From SURF-43 sp964628985 (GTDB lineage: Bacteria > Chloroflexota > Dehalococcoidia > UBA2979), in the NCBI GenBank assembly GCA_964628985.1, contig CAZVNJ010000005.1, positions 32,766 to 96,765 on the forward strand: a stretch of DNA of 64,000 nt, given 5' to 3'. The notes beneath the pieces are model-generated. The model made no database searches, was not told where the DNA came from, and saw only the letters and a list, made by a program, of their open reading frames with translations. The translations under genes were made by a program, and so were the position numbers. Positions 60,261-64,000 of this stretch are shown piece by piece; the first letter of the stretch is position 1; the number at the start of each line of letters is the position of its first letter.

Positions 60261-61082
60261 TCAAGCCTCTTCCGCCTGCACGGCCCGCCCAAGCGTGACG
60301 GTGTAGACAGCGGCACCCGCTAGCCCCCCGAGCAGCGGACCCACGATGTAGACCCAGAACCCGTTGCGCGGTCCGGGGATCGCGATCTCACCCCAGCCCG
60401 CGGCGAACGCGACGAGTCGAGGCCCGAAGTCGCGGGCGGGGTTCCAACCGGCCTGAGTCAGTGGTGCAAACAGCGAGATCAATACGGCGACTGTGAATCC
60501 AATGAGCAGTGGCGTGATGGCTCCGCCCACCGGCACCCGGCGTGCGTCCGTCAGCGCGAAGATCACGAATACGAGCACCGCCGTCCCGAGGGCCTCGACC
60601 CCGGCCGCGCGGAGCGGCGTCACCAGGGATGCGTCGGCCACATCGGGAAAGATGGCGGGGTTGGGGAAGTACTCGCCGAAGACCATCGCTGACCGCTCGC
60701 TCCCGGCCTCGCCCCGCACCAGGCCATGGTCACCTTCGAAGCGATCGAGGAACGGCGCGAACACCGCCAGCACAACGCATCCGGCGAGGACGCCGCCGAG
60801 CAGTTGGGCGCCCATGTACGGGAGTGCACGCGACGGGGGGAACGCGTTGCCTCGGAAGGTCGCCATCGCGAGCGTCACTGCGGGGTTCAGGTGCGCGCCG
60901 GAGACGTTCGCGCTGACGCAAATCGCAATGGTGACGCCGAAACCCCAGACCGCGGCCACCTGCCACAGGCCGATCTGCGCCCCCGTCAGTACGGCCGTCG
61001 CCACGACACCGGTGCCGAAGAGCACCAGCAGAAAGGTGCCGCACACCTCGCCAATCAGCGCCTGCACCAGTCGAGTCGTCAC
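60261..61082 (-). CDS. Aquaglyceroporin, probable arsenite channel (AqpS-like)
   Basis: This 273-residue MIP channel has both NPA motifs: SGAHLNPAVTLAM (N66) and GWNPARDFGPRL; the Asp after NPAR marks glycerol-type channels, which pass As(OH)3. The GTG start overlaps the arsC stop (GTGA). In Sinorhizobium an aqpS-arsC pair works without an ars pump: arsenate is reduced and arsenite leaves through the channel. No ArsB or Acr3 is seen in the window, so the same arrangement is likely. Confidence 0.88.
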   Translation of the reverse strand: MTTRLVQALIGEVCGTFLLVLFGTGVVATAVLTGAQIGLWQVAAVWGFGVTIAICVSANVSGAHLNPAVTLAMATFRGNAFPPSRALPYMGAQLLGGVLAGCVVLAVFAPFLDRFEGDHGLVRGEAGSERSAMVFGEYFPNPAIFPDVADASLVTPLRAAGVEALGTAVLVFVIFALTDARRVPVGGAITPLLIGFTVAVLISLFAPLTQAGWNPARDFGPRLVAFAAGWGEIAIPGPRNGFWVYIVGPLLGGLAGAAVYTVTLGRAVQAEEA

Positions 61083-61495
61083 CTGCGCGCCCCGGCTGGC
61101 ACACCGAGTTCGGCCAGCAGGACGCGCACTCGCTCCTCGATCTGATCGCGGATGCGGCGCACGGTCTCCAGTGGCTGCCCGGCCGGGTCGTCCAGCGGCC
61201 AGTCGAGATATCGGATGCCTGGGAAGAACGGACACGCCTCGCCGCACCCCATCGTCACCACGATGTCGGCGGACTCCACCATTGCGTCGTCGAAGGCCCT
61301 CGGCTGCTGCGCGGCGACATCGATGCCCCGCTCGCGCATCGCTTCGACCACCACTGGGTTCACCGCTGAGGCGGGCTCTGATCCGCCGGAGAGGACGCGC
61401 ACGGCCCCGCCACCCAGCGACGCGGCAAAGCCAGCCGCCATCTGGGAGCGGCCGGCGTTATGCACGCATGCGAAGAGGATCGTGATCGGCGGCAT
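61079..61495 (-). CDS. arsC: Arsenate reductase, LMW-phosphatase type
   Basis: This 138-residue protein has the P-loop CVHNAGRS (C10-S17) and two further cysteines C84 and C88 in TMGCGEACPFFPG. These three cysteines fit the thioredoxin-linked ArsC mechanism, reducing arsenate to arsenite. ATG 61495. It is followed by the overlapping aquaporin gene, so As(III) can leave at once. No ArsR regulator is present. Confidence 0.93.
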   Translation of the reverse strand: MPPITILFACVHNAGRSQMAAGFAASLGGGAVRVLSGGSEPASAVNPVVVEAMRERGIDVAAQQPRAFDDAMVESADIVVTMGCGEACPFFPGIRYLDWPLDDPAGQPLETVRRIRDQIEERVRVLLAELGVPAGARR

Positions 61496-61530
61496 GCGCG
61501 GATCGTAGCGAAGTCTCCGTGTGCGACGCG

Positions 61531-62142
61531 TTAAGCCTCGACAAGCGCTCGAAGAGCATGTCGCAGGCCAGCGGCGTCCTCGAACAGGTGCGCAGCCCAC
61601 CCTGAGGCGCGGGCTGCCTCGACGTTCGCCATGCTGTCATCAACGAAGAAGGTCTCAGCCGGGAGGCAGCCGACGTGCGCGAGCGCTGCCGCGTAGATCG
61701 CAGCGTCTGGCTTCATCACACCTACTACCGAGGAGTTCACGACCACATCGAACTCTCGATTGAGTCCCAGCCGCTGGAGGTCGCTCGGGAGCCGGCTCGT
61801 CGCGTTGGTGAGCAGGCCGACCTGCAGGCGGCCTCGGTACTCGCGTACGACATCGAGGACTTCGGTAACCACCTCACCGATTGGCTCTGACCAGACCCGC
61901 ACGGCCATCCCGGCGTCGGCCATCGGGAACGTCTCGCGCAGGCGCTCCACGATGCGTGCGCGCCAGGCCTCGTCCGTGACGGCGCCGGTGATCGCGGGAT
62001 AGAGCAGGTCGGGATGAAAGGCCACCGCGCGGATCGCTCCGGCGGGCAGCCCGGCGGCCGCCTCAAGTTCGACGTCGCCCGCGCCGTCCCACCGCCGCAG
62101 CACGCCGTCCAGGTCGAAGTACGCGGCCCGCAGCATCGCCAT
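61531..62142 (-). CDS. HAD-family hydrolase
   Basis: This 203-residue HAD protein has motif I FDLDGVL (D10, D12), motif II LLTNAT, motif III lysine in KPDAAIY and motif IV FVDDSMANVEAA. The cap is small and helical. It fits phosphatases of the YihX/epoxide-hydrolase N-terminal-like group; the substrate is unknown. It lies 4 bases after rsfS and 35 bases before arsC, in one minus-strand operon. Confidence 0.88.
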   Translation of the reverse strand: MAMLRAAYFDLDGVLRRWDGAGDVELEAAAGLPAGAIRAVAFHPDLLYPAITGAVTDEAWRARIVERLRETFPMADAGMAVRVWSEPIGEVVTEVLDVVREYRGRLQVGLLTNATSRLPSDLQRLGLNREFDVVVNSSVVGVMKPDAAIYAAALAHVGCLPAETFFVDDSMANVEAARASGWAAHLFEDAAGLRHALRALVEA

Positions 62143-62146
62143 GCCC

Positions 62147-62557
62147 CTACTGGATCCGGACGACCTCCTGGGCGCGGCTCCACAACCCTTCGAGGTTGTA
62201 GTAGGCACGCATCTCGAGGGAGAACAGGTGGACGATCACGCCGCCGCCGCAGTCGATCAGGATCCAGCCATCCTCCGCGGAACCTTCCGCCTTCGCGTCG
62301 CCGCCATCCGCGGCGACTGCCGCGTCGACGGCGTCGACCACAGCGCGACCCTGGCGAATGTTGTCCACGGTCGCGATGACGAAGTAGTCGGCGAAGGCGG
62401 CAAGGCTGCTCAGATCCAGCAGCACGACGTCCTCCGCCTGTCGGTCCACGAGCACGTCCACGAGCAGGCGAGCACGTTCCAGCGAGCGCTCAAGATCTAC
62501 GGGGCGGGGCGGCGGGCTGGTCTCAGCGTCGTCGGTCGAGGGGATACGGGACTCCAG
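62147..62557 (-). CDS. rsfS: Ribosome silencing factor RsfS
   Basis: The conserved domain starts near LERARLLVDVLVDRQAEDVV and continues with LDLSSLAAFADYFVIAT, SAEDGWILIDCGGGVIVHLF and EMRAYYNLEGLW, as in RsfS, which binds L14 and blocks subunit joining during starvation. No ATG, GTG or TTG with an SD lies near the domain start. The CTG at 62557 follows GGAGG by 6 bases and is taken as the start; a GTG at 62659 and an ATG at 62710 give longer, Arg-rich leaders. Confidence 0.8.
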   Translation of the reverse strand: MESRIPSTDDAETSPPPRPVDLERSLERARLLVDVLVDRQAEDVVLLDLSSLAAFADYFVIATVDNIRQGRAVVDAVDAAVAADGGDAKAEGSAEDGWILIDCGGGVIVHLFSLEMRAYYNLEGLWSRAQEVVRIQ

Positions 62558-62712
62558 GCGGCACCTCCAGCGGCGGGCGCCGATGCGGCGTCCCCGATCT
62601 CGAGTATACCGGCCGCGCTGGGGCGTCTGACGTCGGAGGCCGATCGAGGGCTCGCGCACCTCTCGCGGGCGGCCGGGTGGCCGGGTGGGGGGGTGACGGC
62701 TAGGATGCAAGC

Positions 62713-63027
62713 ATGAGCTTGAGCGAACTGCGCGACGTCGTGGTGATTGTGTACGGGGTCATGGGCATCGTGCTGATGCTCGCCCTGACGGTTGCTGCCT
62801 TCGGGCTCTGGTTCGCGGTGCGCGCGCTGTCGAGGGTGCTCACGGACCTCGTGAAGGACCCGATCAAACCCACACTGGATGACCTGCAGCAGACCGTGCA
62901 CAACGTCCGCGGGACATCCGAATTCCTCGCAGACACGGCCGTCCACCCGGTGGTCCGGGCCGTCGCGATGACACGCGGGGTGAAGCGCGGGCTCGCCTCC
63001 GTCACCGGCCTCCGGCGCGGCAAGTAG
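62713..63027 (+). CDS. Hypothetical membrane protein
   Basis: This 104-residue protein has one long membrane segment (about 8-38) and a C-terminal amphipathic part (PIKPTLDDLQQTVHNVRGTS) that could form a coiled coil. SD TAGGA upstream of ATG 62713. It is followed by another small protein gene. It resembles DUF948-type proteins, but this is uncertain. Confidence 0.65.
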   Translation: MSLSELRDVVVIVYGVMGIVLMLALTVAAFGLWFAVRALSRVLTDLVKDPIKPTLDDLQQTVHNVRGTSEFLADTAVHPVVRAVAMTRGVKRGLASVTGLRRGK

Positions 63028-63040
63028 AGGGCGCGACCCT

Positions 63041-63292
63041 GTGAAGTTCAGCACCGTCATCGTCATGAACGTCGCCGCGGTCGCGGGATACCTCGCGGCG
63101 CGGACGTTGCTTGAGGACGGCACCGACCTCGAACGGCTGCCGAGCGCGGCGAAGCACCCGGTGGCGGCCGCACGAGGCCGCCTGCGGCGCGCGCAGGCGC
63201 GTGCCCGGGTCGCGCTCGACGAGGCGCGCGCCGAGCGGACGGCGACGGAGCGCGAACTGATGGCCCGCTACCGAGAGCAGCTGCGCCGGTAA
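63041..63292 (+). CDS. Hypothetical small protein with coiled coil
   Basis: This 83-residue protein has a short hydrophobic N-terminus (about 4-20) and an Ala/Arg/Glu-rich helix (about 44-82) suited to coiled coil. GTG start. It is 13 bases after the previous gene, so likely the same operon. No family recognised. Confidence 0.55.
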   Translation: MKFSTVIVMNVAAVAGYLAARTLLEDGTDLERLPSAAKHPVAAARGRLRRAQARARVALDEARAERTATERELMARYREQLRR

Positions 63293-63380
63293 GACGTCGT
63301 CCGTAGGCCCCTCGACTGCCGCGGATCCTCTGCGGGCTCGGCCTGTCGCCTAGCGAGAACGCTCGGGTAGACTTGCGAGT

Positions 63381-63466
63381 GGAGAGGTGGCCGAGCGGTT
63401 GAAGGCGCTCGTCTCGAAAACGAGTAAACGCAAGTTTCGCGGGTTCGAATCCCGCCCTCTCCGCCA
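63381..63466 (+). tRNA. tRNA-Ser(CGA)
   Basis: The acceptor stem GGAGAGG / CCTCTCC, anticodon stem CTCGT / ACGAG with loop CTCGAAA (anticodon CGA), long variable arm and T-arm GCGGGTTCGAATCCCGC are all visible, and the CCA end is encoded. It reads UCG. Confidence 0.97.
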
Positions 63467-63555
63467 TCGCCGCACAGCCCCGGTAGTCACACTCCCTACC
63501 TGGCACGCGCCGGCCATCGAGGTCTGCGCAGGCGCCGATGGCGTCCCATCCTCGC

Positions 63556-63645
63556 GGAGAGGTGCTGGAGTGGTTGAACAGGCTCGCCTGGAAAGCGTGT
63601 AATGGGGCAACCCATTCGCGGGTTCGAATCCCGCCCTCTCCGCCA
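63556..63645 (+). tRNA. tRNA-Ser(GGA)
   Basis: Same acceptor stem and T-arm as the preceding tRNA-Ser; loop CTGGAAA gives anticodon GGA (reads UCC/UCU); long variable arm with GGGG/CCC pairing; encoded CCA. One T-T mismatch lies in the anticodon stem. Confidence 0.95.
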
Positions 63646-63657
63646 GTTTGCACACGA

Positions 63658-63687
63658 AGAAGGACGCCCGGTGACAGGCGTCCTTCT
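63658..63687 (+). terminator. Stem-loop after the tRNA-Ser genes
   Basis: AGAAGGACGCC pairs with GGCGTCCTTCT (11 bp, 8-base loop), 12 bases after the second tRNA. Confidence 0.7.
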
Positions 63688-63983
63688 CGTTGCGCCCGGT
63701 GGCGGAGGTTCCCTCGTCTCCCGATGACCGAGGGGCGTCGGTGGGTTCGGTGGGACCCGTACCGCTGTCGCTGCTCGACAGGCGGCCCAACCCCCTGCCC
63801 CGAGAACTGAGGTCGATACCTCCCCCTGCCCCCTCCCGGAGGGGAGCAAGAACCACCGGAGGCCGGTCGAGGCCCCAGGCCCCTCCATCTCCAAGGAAGG
63901 ACAAGAGGAGAGCGACCGGGAGCGGGACAAGCCCTCCCATGTACTGGTCGAGCGGGGCGAGGCGCTCCCGTAGACTGGGGTGC
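63688..63983. other. 296-bp region without a recognised gene
   Basis: It contains short hairpins (CCCTCG/CGAGGG, CTGTCG/CGACAG, CCTCC/GGAGG) but no tRNA and no match to small SRP RNA signatures. It may hold an unknown RNA or the promoter of the next gene. Confidence 0.3.
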
Positions 63984-64000
63984 ATGACACGTGTCCTCGT
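63984..64000 (+). CDS. Start of the next gene (truncated by window edge)
   Basis: ATG 63984 opens a frame (MTRVL...) that runs out of the window after five codons. Nothing can be said about its function. Confidence 0.3.

Noticed and set aside
63688..63983. Small SRP RNA gene after tRNA-Ser
   Set aside because: The position is classic for ffs, but the conserved GGAAGG-AGCA tetraloop region is absent on both strands.
1..64000. CRISPR arrays, insertion sequences, phage genes or rRNA
   Set aside because: No regularly spaced repeats, transposase, integrase or phage structural genes, and no rRNA segments were seen.

Overview
The window is a GC-rich chromosomal segment from a free-living bacterium, most likely a member of the Chloroflexota (Dehalococcoidia-like). 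This placement is inferred from the gene families present, such as a DUF4012 protein beside a sortase and CobN paired with a fused ChlI/ChlD-type chelatase. No marker gene in the window proves it. No rRNA, CRISPR array, prophage or insertion sequence was seen.

Layout: (1) 1-4.1 kb holds a truncated chromate transporter gene, a gamma-carbonic anhydrase, a P1B-like metal ATPase and a fragment of an acetyl-CoA hydrolase/transferase. (2) 4.1-13.6 kb holds a kinase/response-regulator pair, then a cobalamin-riboswitch operon: cbtB, cbtA, a ferredoxin-CobN fusion and a fused AAA/VWA chelatase subunit. This is cobalt uptake plus aerobic cobalt insertion. (3) 13.6-41.4 kb is an exopolysaccharide island. 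It has two secreted polysaccharide-lyase-like proteins, a DUF4012/sortase/surface-protein group, UDP-glucose dehydrogenase, a priming sugar transferase, three OmpR-like regulators (two without the phosphoacceptor Asp), a Wzz/BY-kinase-like protein, glycosyltransferases, an O-antigen-ligase-like protein and a flippase. It also has a nucleotide-sugar group (cytidylyltransferase, two KijD1/TcaB9-type C-methyltransferases, an epimerase, a PIG-L deacetylase) and a phosphoglucose/phosphomannose isomerase. (4) 41.4-57.4 kb is an envelope, signalling and stress region: a LysM protein, a large class A PBP, XRE regulator, Dps, several two-component proteins, DUF1328, two small C2H2 zinc-finger proteins and a subtilase. 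(5) 57.4-64 kb has an MFS exporter, a TerC protein behind a probable Mn2+ (yybP-ykoY) riboswitch, an aquaglyceroporin-arsC pair, a HAD hydrolase, RsfS, two small membrane proteins and two tRNA-Ser genes.

The strongest undescribed signal is a 17-bp element. In direct form it is GTTGA-N6-GTTGA (three exact copies, one near copy); in inverted form it is GTTGA-N7-TCAAC (two copies). It occurs in every divergent intergenic region of the exopolysaccharide island (near 14.8, 21.4, 23.9, 27.5 and 40.1 kb) and I found it nowhere else by eye. Its 11-bp half-site spacing is typical of OmpR-family operators, and three such regulators are encoded inside the island. I propose that it marks an exopolysaccharide regulon.

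Other notable points are the SD-sequestering hairpin of the Mn2+ riboswitch, a multi-branched inverted-repeat structure upstream of the LysM gene, the ferredoxin-CobN fusion, a metal ATPase whose CPC motif reads GAC, and a sortase next to a substrate-like protein ending in a PPPTG signal. All start choices and functions come from reading the sequence; no database search was run.
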